From contig NZ_QOWE01000005.1 of assembly GCF_003334855.1 (NCBI RefSeq), forward strand, positions 1 to 64,000: a stretch of 64,000 nucleotides of DNA. The letters are read 5' to 3'. Positions 34,716 to 42,997 of this stretch are shown in pieces. The position numbers and the translations under genes are program-made. The notes under the pieces are model-generated. The model ran no database searches. It was not told the origin of the DNA and saw nothing but the letters and a program-made list of their open reading frames with translations. Positions within the stretch are counted from its first letter, which is position 1; each line of letters starts with the position of its first letter. Source of the stretch: Larkinella punicea (lineage in GTDB: Bacteria; Bacteroidota; Bacteroidia; Cytophagales; Spirosomataceae).

Positions 34716-35894
34716 ATGCCTTTCTATCACACGTTGGGTCAGATTCCGCCCAAGCGGCACACCCAGTTCGAAAAACCGCCGGGCCGCGACGATGCTGCCG
34801 GGCTTTATTACGAGCAGTTATTCGGCACCATCGGTTTCGAGGGCATGTCGTCGCTGCTCTACCACCTCCACCGGCCCACGATGGTTAAAGCGGTGCTGGA
34901 AAGTGTGGAAAAAACGCCGGTTGTGGCCGTTGAGAAGAACATTCTTTCGCGCAAGTTGCTCGGTTTCAACCTGGGACCCACCAACGCGGATTTTATAGAA
35001 AGCCGTATTCCCTTGTTGGTCAACAACGATGTGATCGTAGGACTGGCGGCCCCAACCCGTTCGATGACGGATTCCTTTTATAAGAATGCCGATGCGGATG
35101 AATTGATCTTTGTTCACCGGGGTTCCGGACGGCTCCGCACCCTGCTGGGCACCATCCCGTTCGAATACGGGGATTACCTGATCATTCCACGCGGCATGAT
35201 TTACCAGATCGAGTTTGATCCTGACACACAACCGCGTCTGCTGTATCTCGAATCGCATTCGCCGATTTATACACCCAAACGGTATCGCAACCAGTTTGGT
35301 CAGTTGCTCGAACATTCGCCGTTTTGTGAACGCGACATCAAACGGCCGCAAAACCTCGAAACCCACGATGAAACCGGCAACTTTCTGATCAAAATCAAGA
35401 AACAGGGCGCGCTGCATTCGCTGGTCTACGCCACGCATCCGTTCGACGTGGTGGGTTGGGATGGCTACAATTATCCGTACGGTTTTTCGATTTTCAATTT
35501 TGAACCCATCACCGGACGCGTTCACCAGCCACCGCCGGTTCACCAAACGTTTCAGACCGACGCCTTTGTGGTTTGCTCGTTTTGCCCCAGGCTCTACGAC
35601 TATCATCCGAAAGCGGTTCCGGCCCCGTATAACCACTCCAACATCGACTCCGACGAGGTGATCTATTACGTCGACGGCGATTTTATGAGTCGCAACGACA
35701 TCGCGCCGGGCCACATCACGCTGCACCCGGGCGGCATTCCGCACGGCCCGCATCCCGGCGCGATGGAACGAAGCATCGGTAAAAAAGAAACGCACGAATA
35801 TGCCGTGATGGTCGATACGTTCCGGCCGCTCATGCTGACGGACGCGGCCCTGCAACTTGACGATGGGAAGTATTATAAATCCTGGATTGACTAA
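34716..35894 (+). CDS. hmgA: Homogentisate 1,2-dioxygenase
   Basis: 392 residues. The opening M-P-F-Y-H-T-L-G-Q-I-P-P-K-R-H-T-Q-F and E-Q-L-F-G-T-I-G-F-E-G-M-S-S-L-L-Y are typical of bacterial HmgA. So are the cupin core D-E-L-I-F-V-H-R-G-S-G near 127 and the C-terminal Fe(II) site region G-H-I-T-L-H-P-G-G-I-P-H-G-P-H-P near 333. It opens the ring of homogentisate to maleylacetoacetate with O2, in the cytoplasm. It is the first gene of a plus-strand run; hpd follows after 14 bp, so the two are surely cotranscribed. Confidence 0.96.
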   Translation: MPFYHTLGQIPPKRHTQFEKPPGRDDAAGLYYEQLFGTIGFEGMSSLLYHLHRPTMVKAVLESVEKTPVVAVEKNILSRKLLGFNLGPTNADFIESRIPLLVNNDVIVGLAAPTRSMTDSFYKNADADELIFVHRGSGRLRTLLGTIPFEYGDYLIIPRGMIYQIEFDPDTQPRLLYLESHSPIYTPKRYRNQFGQLLEHSPFCERDIKRPQNLETHDETGNFLIKIKKQGALHSLVYATHPFDVVGWDGYNYPYGFSIFNFEPITGRVHQPPPVHQTFQTDAFVVCSFCPRLYDYHPKAVPAPYNHSNIDSDEVIYYVDGDFMSRNDIAPGHITLHPGGIPHGPHPGAMERSIGKKETHEYAVMVDTFRPLMLTDAALQLDDGKYYKSWID

Positions 35895-35908
35895 ATCATC
35901 AACAACCA

Positions 35909-37045
35909 ATGGAAACCGCAGAATTGATACAAACAAAACCGGCTACCAATGCGGCAAAAGACTTTCTGCCCCTCAATGGTACCGATTATATTGAATTATA
36001 CGTCGCCAACGCCCTCCAGTCGGCGCATTATTTCCAAACGGCTTTTGGCTTTCAGCCGCTGGCCCATGCCGGGTTGGAAACCGGCTGGCGCGACCGTGAA
36101 TCGTACGTTGTCGTTCAGGGCAAAATCCGGCTGGTGCTGACCTCGCCCCTGCACGGCGGCACGGACATCGGTCAACACATTGATAAACACGGCGATGGCG
36201 TTCGGGTGGTGGCCTTGTGGGTCGATGACGCGACAAAAGCCTACGAAGAAACCACGCACCGGGGCGCCATTCCGTTTATGGCTCCCACGCGCGAGGAAGA
36301 TGCGGACGGTTTTGTGGTTCGGTCGGGGATTCACACCTACGGCGACACGGTCCATATTTTTGTCGAACGGAGTCAGTATGGCGGGGTTTTTCTGCCTGGT
36401 TACAAATCCTGGGAACCGGAACATCACCCGGACGAAGTGGGCCTGAACTACGTGGATCACATGGTGGGCAATGTGGGCTGGAACGAGATGAACACCTGGG
36501 TCAATTTCTACGCCAACGTAATGGGATTCAACCAGTTGGTATCCTTCGATGACAAGGACATCTCGACCGATTACACGGCCCTGATGAGCAAGGTGATGAG
36601 CAATGGCAACGGTCGCATCAAATTCCCGATCAACGAACCCGCCGAAGGCAAGAAGAAGTCGCAGGTGGAAGAATACCTGGATTTCTACGGCGGCCCGGGT
36701 ATTCAACACATTGCCGTGGCCACGGACGACATCGTAAAAACCGTGACGGCATTGCGCGACCGCAGCGTGGCGTTTCTGAAAGTACCGGCTACTTATTACG
36801 ACGACCTACTCGACCGGGTGGGTCAGATCGATGAGGAAATCAATGCGTTACGGTCGCTCGGCATCCTGGTCGACCGCGACGACGAAGGTTATCTACTCCA
36901 GATATTCACGAAACCGGTAGGCCCCCGCCCGACCCTGTTTTTCGAAATTATCCAGCGGAAAGGCGCCAAATCGTTCGGAAAGGGCAACTTCAAAGCCCTC
37001 TTCGAAGCCATCGAACACGAGCAGGAATTGCGGGGAACGCTTTAA
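35909..37045 (+). CDS. hpd: 4-hydroxyphenylpyruvate dioxygenase
   Basis: 378 residues with two vicinal-oxygen-chelate halves. The C-terminal catalytic half carries the Fe(II) ligands: Y-V-D-H-M-V-G-N-V near 182, G-I-Q-H-I-A-V-A-T-D-D near 265, and F-F-E-I-I-Q-R near 351, followed by the usual G-F/G-K-G-N-F-K-A-L-F-E-A-I-E. It converts 4-hydroxyphenylpyruvate to homogentisate, the substrate of HmgA. A tight 14-bp gap links it to hmgA. A perfect 32-bp palindrome separates it from phhA. Confidence 0.97.
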   Translation: METAELIQTKPATNAAKDFLPLNGTDYIELYVANALQSAHYFQTAFGFQPLAHAGLETGWRDRESYVVVQGKIRLVLTSPLHGGTDIGQHIDKHGDGVRVVALWVDDATKAYEETTHRGAIPFMAPTREEDADGFVVRSGIHTYGDTVHIFVERSQYGGVFLPGYKSWEPEHHPDEVGLNYVDHMVGNVGWNEMNTWVNFYANVMGFNQLVSFDDKDISTDYTALMSKVMSNGNGRIKFPINEPAEGKKKSQVEEYLDFYGGPGIQHIAVATDDIVKTVTALRDRSVAFLKVPATYYDDLLDRVGQIDEEINALRSLGILVDRDDEGYLLQIFTKPVGPRPTLFFEIIQRKGAKSFGKGNFKALFEAIEHEQELRGTL

Positions 37046-37052
37046 CAATTTT

Positions 37053-37139
37053 GAATGAGTGAATGATAGAATGAGTGAATAGCTTCGCCATTTTCTGCTC
37101 CCTGCGGAGCTATTCACTCATTCTATCATTCACTCATTC
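37053..37139. repeat. Perfect 32-bp inverted repeat between hpd and phhA
   Basis: Arms 37053-37084 and 37108-37139 are exact complements built of the words GAATGAGT and GAATGATA. The loop is 23 nt. It lies inside an apparent operon, so it may attenuate read-through to phhA or protect the upstream mRNA. Confidence 0.9.
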
Positions 37140-37150
37140 TATCATTAATA

Positions 37151-37873
37151 ATGGATCAGGCATACGACACCTACACCGCTGACGACCAGGTCGTCTGGCG
37201 GTTGCTCTTCGAACGGCAGATGATGCTTTTGCCGGGCAAAGCCAGTCAGGCTTATCTGGACGGCATCGATCAGGTCGGTTTTGTGGCCGATCATATTCCG
37301 CACTTTGAACGCGATTTGAACCCCCGGTTGCAACGACTCACCAACTGGCGGGTTTCGGCGGTGCCGGGTTTGATTTCCAACCGCGCGTTTTTCGAGCTGA
37401 TGTCGGCCCGCAACTTCCCGGCAACCACCTGGTTACGTCGGCGCGAACAACTGGATTATTTGCAGGAACCGGATCTGTTTCACGACACGTTCGGGCACGT
37501 GCCGATGCTGTCGAACCAGGCGTTCTGCGATTTTCTGGCGGCTCTGAGCCGGATTGCGCTCGCCCACGTCGATCATCCCGAAGCCATTGAGATGATTTCG
37601 CGGCTGTACTGGTATACGGTTGAGTTTGGATTGATTCAGGAATCGGAATTGCGGATTTACGGCGGGGGGATTCTGTCCTCGACGGGCGAAACCGCCTACA
37701 GCTTATCGGATCCACGACCGAGCCGCATTCCGTATGAGGTCGGAAAACTGCTGCAAACGCCCTACGTCATCGACCGGTTTCAGGACCGGTATTTTGTCAT
37801 TGAATCGTACGAGCAACTGTATCAATCCATTCCGGAAATTGAAGAGAAACTGGAAGAATTGTTAGTCACTTAG
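37151..37873 (+). CDS. phhA: Phenylalanine 4-hydroxylase
   Basis: 240 residues of the monomeric bacterial pterin-dependent type. The iron site is visible: His111 and His116 in L-F-H-D-T-F-G-H-V-P-M-L, and Glu158 in Y-T-V-E-F-G. Other family blocks are F-E-L-M-S-A-R-N-F-P near 81 and G-G-G-I-L-S-S-T-G-E near 171. It converts phenylalanine to tyrosine with a reduced pterin and O2, feeding the hpd-hmgA-fahA route. No pterin carbinolamine dehydratase is in view. A good promoter for the following marR gene overlaps its last codons. Confidence 0.95.
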   Translation: MDQAYDTYTADDQVVWRLLFERQMMLLPGKASQAYLDGIDQVGFVADHIPHFERDLNPRLQRLTNWRVSAVPGLISNRAFFELMSARNFPATTWLRRREQLDYLQEPDLFHDTFGHVPMLSNQAFCDFLAALSRIALAHVDHPEAIEMISRLYWYTVEFGLIQESELRIYGGGILSSTGETAYSLSDPRPSRIPYEVGKLLQTPYVIDRFQDRYFVIESYEQLYQSIPEIEEKLEELLVT

Positions 37874-37888
37874 TTTGGACTACTTTTG
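37859..37888 (+). promoter_or_regulatory. Bacteroidota-type promoter for the marR gene
   Basis: TTG at 37859-37861, exactly 19 nt, then TACTTTTG at 37881-37888: a full match to TTG-N19-TAnnTTTG. It overlaps the phhA 3' end and precedes the ATG at 37973 by about 85 bp. This supports the internal start for the marR gene rather than the one at 37886. Confidence 0.7.
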
Positions 37889-37972
37889 TGGTTGGGTTTT
37901 GTCATGCTTTTTCGCGGGATGATACGGCCTGTCGCTCCGGCGAATGAACCATTGAAAACCGCTATCAGACGA

Positions 37973-38410
37973 ATGACGCATCCCTCCGATCACCGGGCTT
38001 ATTTTTTTAAGATTGACACGACCATCAAGAAAATTCGGAATGCGCTCCAGAAGCAGTTCAACGAAACCGGTTTTGACTTGACGGTCGATCAATGGGTGCT
38101 CATCGACCACCTCTACCGCAACCCCGGCATCAGCCAGAATGTGCTGGCCGATCTGACGACTAAGGACGCGCCGACCGTCACCCGGATGATCGACCTGCTC
38201 TGCAAAAAAGGATTAACCGAACGGCGCATGGCCGAGGAAGACCGCCGGAAATTTCTGATTTTTCTGACGCCTGAAGGCCAGGCCAAGTATGATGAAGTGC
38301 TGCCCACGGTTGTCGATATTCGCCGGAAAGGCTGGGGCGACCTGAGCGAAGAAGATTACCAGCATTTCGTCCGGATTATGGATTCGATTTATAGCAATAT
38401 CAGTGAATAA
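37973..38410 (+). CDS. MarR family transcriptional regulator
   Basis: 145 residues from the ATG at 37973. The open frame extends upstream to 37886, but that part begins at the promoter box and lacks family similarity. The winged HTH is clear: L-T-V-D-Q-W-V-L-I-D-H-L near 36, I-S-Q-N-V-L-A-D-L-T near 54, A-P-T-V-T-R-M-I-D-L-L near 68, and the wing D-R-R-K-F-L-I-F-L-T-P-E-G near 89. Set within the Phe/Tyr catabolic genes, it may repress them and respond to an aromatic acid; this is inference from position. Confidence 0.88.
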   Translation: MTHPSDHRAYFFKIDTTIKKIRNALQKQFNETGFDLTVDQWVLIDHLYRNPGISQNVLADLTTKDAPTVTRMIDLLCKKGLTERRMAEEDRRKFLIFLTPEGQAKYDEVLPTVVDIRRKGWGDLSEEDYQHFVRIMDSIYSNISE

Positions 38411-38411
38411 T

Positions 38412-38504
38412 ACCCCTAAATCCCCTAAAGGCCGGGCGGCCGGTGCCGGACTTGGACACGGCTAATCCGGCACCGGCCGCCCGGCCTTTAGGGGATTTAG
38501 GGGT
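38412..38504. repeat. Perfect 39-bp inverted repeat, CCCCTAAA element
   Basis: Arms 38412-38450 and 38466-38504 are exact complements. Each runs from ACCCCTAAATCCCCTAAAGG into a GC-rich GCCGGGCGGCCGGTGCCGGA centre, with a 15-nt loop. It is the best copy of the element seen at 7761, 11446 and 34427. Confidence 0.9.
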
Positions 38505-38518
38505 GAAACAGTTCTCCC

Positions 38519-39706
38519 ATGACCCTTCCCTACGGCATATTCAGCACCGACGACTCCAGCCCCCGCGTGGGCGTCCGGCTTGACAACCAGATTCTTGATC
38601 TGGAAATGGTCGGTCGGCTCGGTTTTTTCGATGACCTTTCATTCGACCTCGCGGTATTCAAAAAACCGGTTCTGAATGATTTCATGGCGTTGGGCAAACC
38701 CCTTTGCCGGACCATTCGCCGGCGCCTGATCGACTTGCTGAACGATCCGGAAAAACCGCTCGATGCGTTTGCCGACTTCGTGTTGATCGATGCCAAAGCC
38801 ACAACGCTCCACCTGCCGATTCACATTGGTGATTACACGGATTTTTACGCCAGCGAAGAACACGCCAGTAATGTGGGCCGGATGTTTCGTCCGCAGGCTG
38901 AGCCCTTGCTGCCGAACTGGAAACATTTGCCGGTGGCCTACCACGGGCGGGCGTCGTCCATTGTGGTTTCCGGAACGCCCATCAAGCGTCCCAAAGGCCC
39001 GTTTTTAGGCCTGGATCAACAGCCGGTTTTCGGTCCTTCCAACGCGCTGGATTTTGAACTGGAACTCGGAATCGTGATTGGAAAACCGTCGACTCTGGGC
39101 GAGCCGGTTTCGGTCAACGACGCTGAAGACTATGTCTTTGGACTGGTGTTGTTCAACGACTGGTCGGCCCGCGACATTCAACGCTGGGAATACCAGCCGC
39201 TGGGGCCGTTTCTGGGGAAAAATTTTGCCTCCTCGATGTCTCCCTGGGTTGTGCCGCTGGAAGCACTTGATTCCGTTCGCATCGACGGCCCAAAGCAGGA
39301 GCCGACGCCCCTGCCTTACCTGCAATCGGGCGGACGAAGGCACTTCGACCTTACGCTGGAGGTGGCTTTGCAGACGCCCGATAGCCCGGATGAGATCGTC
39401 ATCAGCCAAACGAACGCGCGGCATCTTTACTGGGATGTGGCCCAACTCATTGCCCACCATACCGTCAACGGGTGTAATCTGAACGTCGGCGATTTGCTGG
39501 CGACCGGAACTATATCTGGCTCAACACCCGGTAGTTACGGTTCGTTGCTGGAACTAAGCTGGAACGGAACCCGCCCGCTGACCCTGCCCGATGGCTCCAC
39601 CCGGACGTTCCTGCAAGATGGCGATACGCTGATTCTGCGCGGCTGGGCCAACGAAAAACGCATTGATTTCGGCGAGGTCCGTGGCAAAATCAATGCTTCA
39701 ACCTAA
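38519..39706 (+). CDS. fahA: Fumarylacetoacetase
   Basis: 395 residues. The N-terminal SH3-like domain opens T-L-P-Y-G-I-F-S. The catalytic FAH domain has D-Y-T-D-F-Y-A-S-E-E-H-A near 102 with metal-binding Asp and catalytic residues, Y-H-G-R-A-S-S near 140, E-L-E-L-G near 181 and L-F-N-D-W-S-A-R-D near 211. It hydrolyses fumarylacetoacetate to fumarate and acetoacetate, the end of tyrosine breakdown. It starts 14 bp after the large palindrome. The isomerase that should act before it (maiA) is not in the window. Confidence 0.96.
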   Translation: MTLPYGIFSTDDSSPRVGVRLDNQILDLEMVGRLGFFDDLSFDLAVFKKPVLNDFMALGKPLCRTIRRRLIDLLNDPEKPLDAFADFVLIDAKATTLHLPIHIGDYTDFYASEEHASNVGRMFRPQAEPLLPNWKHLPVAYHGRASSIVVSGTPIKRPKGPFLGLDQQPVFGPSNALDFELELGIVIGKPSTLGEPVSVNDAEDYVFGLVLFNDWSARDIQRWEYQPLGPFLGKNFASSMSPWVVPLEALDSVRIDGPKQEPTPLPYLQSGGRRHFDLTLEVALQTPDSPDEIVISQTNARHLYWDVAQLIAHHTVNGCNLNVGDLLATGTISGSTPGSYGSLLELSWNGTRPLTLPDGSTRTFLQDGDTLILRGWANEKRIDFGEVRGKINAST

Positions 39707-39903
39707 CGCCAGCCGATTGGTTTTCCTCCCGTTTTTTTTGGTAAAACCACAAAATCACTTTTAGATTGCTAACCGCATCAATGACTGGCTAATACGGCGT
39801 TTAAAGGGCATCAGAGCGGTTTTTTAGTAGTATATAATTATTATCGGCGCGATTATTGCACTTTTCATGGACAAACTATAGTTTTGGCCAACTAAACCCT
39901 CCC

Positions 39904-40266
39904 ATGAAAAAACCAGTAGAAGACTTTTTAGCCGACTATAAACCGGAAGTGCGCGACCTTGCGCTGAAGATTCGGGAGTTGGTTCGGAGCGTGCTACCCG
40001 AAGCCCACGAGTCCGTTCATACCGGCTACAAAACGATTACCTACGGAACCGGTCCCCGGATGTCGGAAGAAATCTGCTACATTGCGCCACTCACTTCGAG
40101 CGTCAATCTGGGTTTCCATTACGGAACCCAACTGCCCGACCCGAACGGTCTATTGAAAGGAACCGGAAAGCTGCTGCGGCACATCAAATTTGAATCCCCC
40201 GACGAAGTCGCCACCCCCGGCCTGACCGAGCTACTGGAAATGGCCAAAAACCACGGAAAATTCTAG
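39904..40266 (+). CDS. DUF1801 domain protein
   Basis: 120 residues from the ATG at 39904. The open frame begins at 39856 but the extra 16 residues are not family-like. The pattern is V-E-D-F-L-A-D-Y-K-P-E-V-R-D-L-A-L-K-I-R-E-L-V near 5, S-V-H-T-G-Y-K-T-I-T-Y-G near 37, I-C-Y-I-A-P-L near 57, and a terminal helix, as in DUF1801 (YdhG-like). Proposed to be a small phosphopeptide- or metabolite-binding fold; no activity established. Followed directly by a 39-bp perfect palindrome. Confidence 0.85.
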   Translation: MKKPVEDFLADYKPEVRDLALKIRELVRSVLPEAHESVHTGYKTITYGTGPRMSEEICYIAPLTSSVNLGFHYGTQLPDPNGLLKGTGKLLRHIKFESPDEVATPGLTELLEMAKNHGKF

Positions 40267-40278
40267 TGTTTCAACTGT

Positions 40279-40375
40279 AATGTAAAATATCAAATGATGA
40301 ATACTAAATGTAAAAGTCTGGAAACGCTGACTCAACACTTTTACATTTAGTATTCATCATTTGATATTTTACATT
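40279..40375. repeat. Perfect 39-bp inverted repeat between convergent genes
   Basis: Arms 40279-40317 and 40337-40375 are exact complements made of the words AATGTAAAA, TATCAAATG, ATGAATACT and AAATGTAAAAGT. The loop is 19 nt. It overlaps the shared 3' region of the DUF1801 and DUF6624 genes and could end both transcripts. Confidence 0.9.
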
Positions 40376-40380
40376 CTACT

Positions 40381-40995
40381 TTATTGCTTTTTCACCCCCA
40401 TTCGAGCCAGGTAAGCCGCCATCGGTTCCAGATCCATCTGCTTCCGGCGTTGATCGACATTGGCCTCATCTTCAATGGGATAGACATCTTTCTGCCCCTG
40501 GTTGTTGATGTGAATCTGGGTGCCGTAGACTTGCTTTTCTTTCTTTTGCACCTTCACCTGATCGGTCAGGAAAGCCACCCCGGCTTTATCCAGTTCATTC
40601 TTTTGGGCCGCTTCCGTTACCATCGGCAAATATTTTTCGTGAACCGAGCGGTCAATGCTGTGCTGGATGATCAAAAACGCAACCTGATCCAGCGGTTGGC
40701 CCACCACGCTCTTGCCGGGATAGCCGCCTACCTGCGCGATGATTTTTTCCACTTCGGTCAGGTGTTCTTTGTCCATGTCCTTGATTTTCTGCCGGGCGTC
40801 CTGCGATTCTTTCGCGCCCCAGCCATATTGCCGTTCAATAGCGTCATAGGCCGCGCGCTCTTTCTGGTCTTTTTCGTAAATCTGCGTCAGCCGCTTGCGA
40901 ACGTCGGCCATTGCTGCGGCATTTTTGGTAGCCTGCGCCCACAAATTGGTAGTGAAAAGGCACAGAAGAATGAGAGAAAGGAATTTCGTTTTCAT
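40381..40995 (-). CDS. DUF6624 secreted protein
   Basis: 204 residues from the Met at 40993-40995 (MKTKFLSLILLCLF), three codons inside the longest frame; the choice gives a regular signal peptide ending L-W-A-Q. The mature protein is helical with K-D-Q-K-E-R-A-A near 40, V-G-Q-P-L-D-Q-V-A-F-L-I-I-Q-H near 98, D-Q-V-K-V-Q-K-K-E-K-Q-V-Y-G-T-Q near 147 and a terminal R-R-K-Q-M-D-L-E-P-M-A-A-Y. These match DUF6624. Function unknown; periplasmic by its signal. Confidence 0.82.
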   Translation of the reverse strand: MKTKFLSLILLCLFTTNLWAQATKNAAAMADVRKRLTQIYEKDQKERAAYDAIERQYGWGAKESQDARQKIKDMDKEHLTEVEKIIAQVGGYPGKSVVGQPLDQVAFLIIQHSIDRSVHEKYLPMVTEAAQKNELDKAGVAFLTDQVKVQKKEKQVYGTQIHINNQGQKDVYPIEDEANVDQRRKQMDLEPMAAYLARMGVKKQ

Positions 40996-41066
40996 AATTG
41001 TCAATCAGTCGCTTACTAACAGGTGATTTGGTGAAAACCGCTTTTCGGCTCACAAGGTTTATTTTT

Positions 41067-42866
41067 TTAATACCCCACCGACGTATTATCCGCCCGGGGG
41101 TCCGAAGCGCCTTCGAGCGTGCCGTCGGGCCGGAGCAGAATGCAATCCATCCGGCCCAGCGAATTGGTCAGTTGTTCGAGCTTATACCCCCTCGCCTGAA
41201 GTTTCTGAATCGTTTCCTCCGAAAAAGCGCCATTTTCAAAAATGGTATGATCAGGCAACCACTGGTGGTGAAACTTCAAGGCGTTGACGGATTGCTGCAT
41301 CGTCATGCCGTGTTCCAGCACATTCAGGATCGTTTGATACACCGAGGTGATGATGGTCGAGCCGCCCGGTGTGCCAACGACCATGTACAATTTCCCGTCC
41401 TGTTCCACAATTGTCGGCGTCATTGACGACAGCATCCGCTTGCCCGGCGCAATGGCATTCGCCTGATTCCCAATCAGTCCGAACATATTGGGAACGCCCG
41501 GTTTCACGCTGAAATCGTCCATTTCGTTGTTCATCAGAAAACCGGCTCCGCCCACCACCACGCGGCTGCCGTAGCCCCCGTTGAGGGTGGTCGTGATCGA
41601 AACCGCGTTGCCTTCCTGATCGACGACCGAAAAGTGGGTGGTTTCCAGACTTTCGTAGCCCGGCAGCACGCCCCCTTTCACGTTTTTGCTATCCGTTGCT
41701 CTGGCAAAGGTAAAATCGGACCATCGCGTTTTCAAATAGTCCTGATCGATGAGTTGATTCACCGGAACTTTCACAAAATCCGGATCGCCCAGAAACTTGG
41801 CCCGGTCGGCATACACCCGACGCTCAGCCTCGATCATCACCTGCACCGTCGAGTCGCTGTTCCAGCCCCAGAGACGCAGCGGATACGGCTCCACCAATCT
41901 CAACAACTGCAACAGCGCCACGCCCCCGCTGGAGGTCGGCGGCATGGTAATGATTTTGTAGTTTCGGAATGTGCCCACCAGCGGATCGCGCCAGACGGCC
42001 TGGTAACGTTTCAGATCCTTTTCCGTAATGATGCCGCCCCCCCGCTGCATTTCGGCCACCAGCAACCGGGCGGTTTCGCCTTCATAAAAACCGGCACGCC
42101 CCTCCTGTTGAATCCGGCGCAGCGTTTGGGCCAGATCCTTCTGAACCAGCACTTCACCGGTTTTCCAGTCCGTCGTGTCGGCTTTCATGAAATACCGCTT
42201 ATCCGGGTTCACCTGCAAGAATGACTTTTTCGTGCGGTTCAGGCCCAGGGCTTCGCGCTCGGTGAGGGCCACGCCTTTTTCGGCCAGATCGATGGCGGGT
42301 TGCAGCACCTGCGCCCACGTCAGCTTGCCAAACCGCCGGTGTGCTTCCACCATGCCCGCAACCGAGCCCGGCACTCCGCTGGCCAGATGGCCTGTGATAC
42401 TAAGCCGGGGAATGACATTGTGGGCCGAATCCAGATACATGTCTTTGTGGGCTTTTTCGGGGCCTTTTTCACGAAAATCAAGCGTGTAAGCCTGACCAGC
42501 TTTATCCCGAAAAACCATAAAACCGCCCCCGCCAATGTTGCCCGCTCCGGGATAAACAACCGCCAGCGCAAACTGGACCGCGACAGCCGCGTCGACCGCA
42601 TTGCCACCCGCTTTCAGGATGTCGACACCCACCCGCGAGGCTACCGGGTGTGCCGATGCGACCATTCCATTCCTGCCGGTAACCGCCTGTCGGTCCGAAT
42701 AATACGGTCCTGATTTACGCTGAACGGTTGTTTTTTTTTCGTTATCGTACTGATATACACCGGAACTCTGACGAACGCCCGGCGTCTTTGAACCCGTTCG
42801 GCAGGCGCCCAGAACAACCAAAGCCAGAATTATGGTATTATTGATAGATAGAATTTTATTTTTCAT
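41067..42866 (-). CDS. ggt: Gamma-glutamyltransferase (Ntn hydrolase)
   Basis: 599 residues. The signal peptide ends in V-L-G-A-C-R, a lipobox, so it is probably a lipoprotein. The large-subunit part has G-N-A-V-D-A-A-V-A-V-Q-F-A-L and N-I-G-G-G-G-F-M-V. Autocleavage should occur before the Thr in L-E-T-T-H-F-S-V-V-D (near residue 409), which becomes the nucleophile of the small subunit. The small subunit shows N-G-G-Y-G-S, N-N-E-M-D-D-F and G-T-P-G-G-S-T-I-I. It removes gamma-glutamyl groups from glutathione and related peptides outside the cytoplasm. Single gene. Confidence 0.95.
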   Translation of the reverse strand: MKNKILSINNTIILALVVLGACRTGSKTPGVRQSSGVYQYDNEKKTTVQRKSGPYYSDRQAVTGRNGMVASAHPVASRVGVDILKAGGNAVDAAVAVQFALAVVYPGAGNIGGGGFMVFRDKAGQAYTLDFREKGPEKAHKDMYLDSAHNVIPRLSITGHLASGVPGSVAGMVEAHRRFGKLTWAQVLQPAIDLAEKGVALTEREALGLNRTKKSFLQVNPDKRYFMKADTTDWKTGEVLVQKDLAQTLRRIQQEGRAGFYEGETARLLVAEMQRGGGIITEKDLKRYQAVWRDPLVGTFRNYKIITMPPTSSGGVALLQLLRLVEPYPLRLWGWNSDSTVQVMIEAERRVYADRAKFLGDPDFVKVPVNQLIDQDYLKTRWSDFTFARATDSKNVKGGVLPGYESLETTHFSVVDQEGNAVSITTTLNGGYGSRVVVGGAGFLMNNEMDDFSVKPGVPNMFGLIGNQANAIAPGKRMLSSMTPTIVEQDGKLYMVVGTPGGSTIITSVYQTILNVLEHGMTMQQSVNALKFHHQWLPDHTIFENGAFSEETIQKLQARGYKLEQLTNSLGRMDCILLRPDGTLEGASDPRADNTSVGY

Positions 42867-42943
42867 AATTCGGGAATTCGTAAACCACTAAACTACAAAA
42901 ACTAACCAAACATCCGCCGAAACGACCTTCGCATTCAAATCGT

Positions 42944-42974
42944 TTGGTAGAGTCCGAATGGTCTGATACCTTTA
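42944..42974 (+). promoter_or_regulatory. Candidate promoter for the ABC permease gene
   Basis: TTG at 42944-42946, a 20-nt spacer, TACCTTTA at 42967-42974. The start codon lies 23 bp downstream. Same -7 box as at 1082-1089. Confidence 0.45.
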
Positions 42975-42997
42975 ATCTTCTATAAACCGTCAATCCC

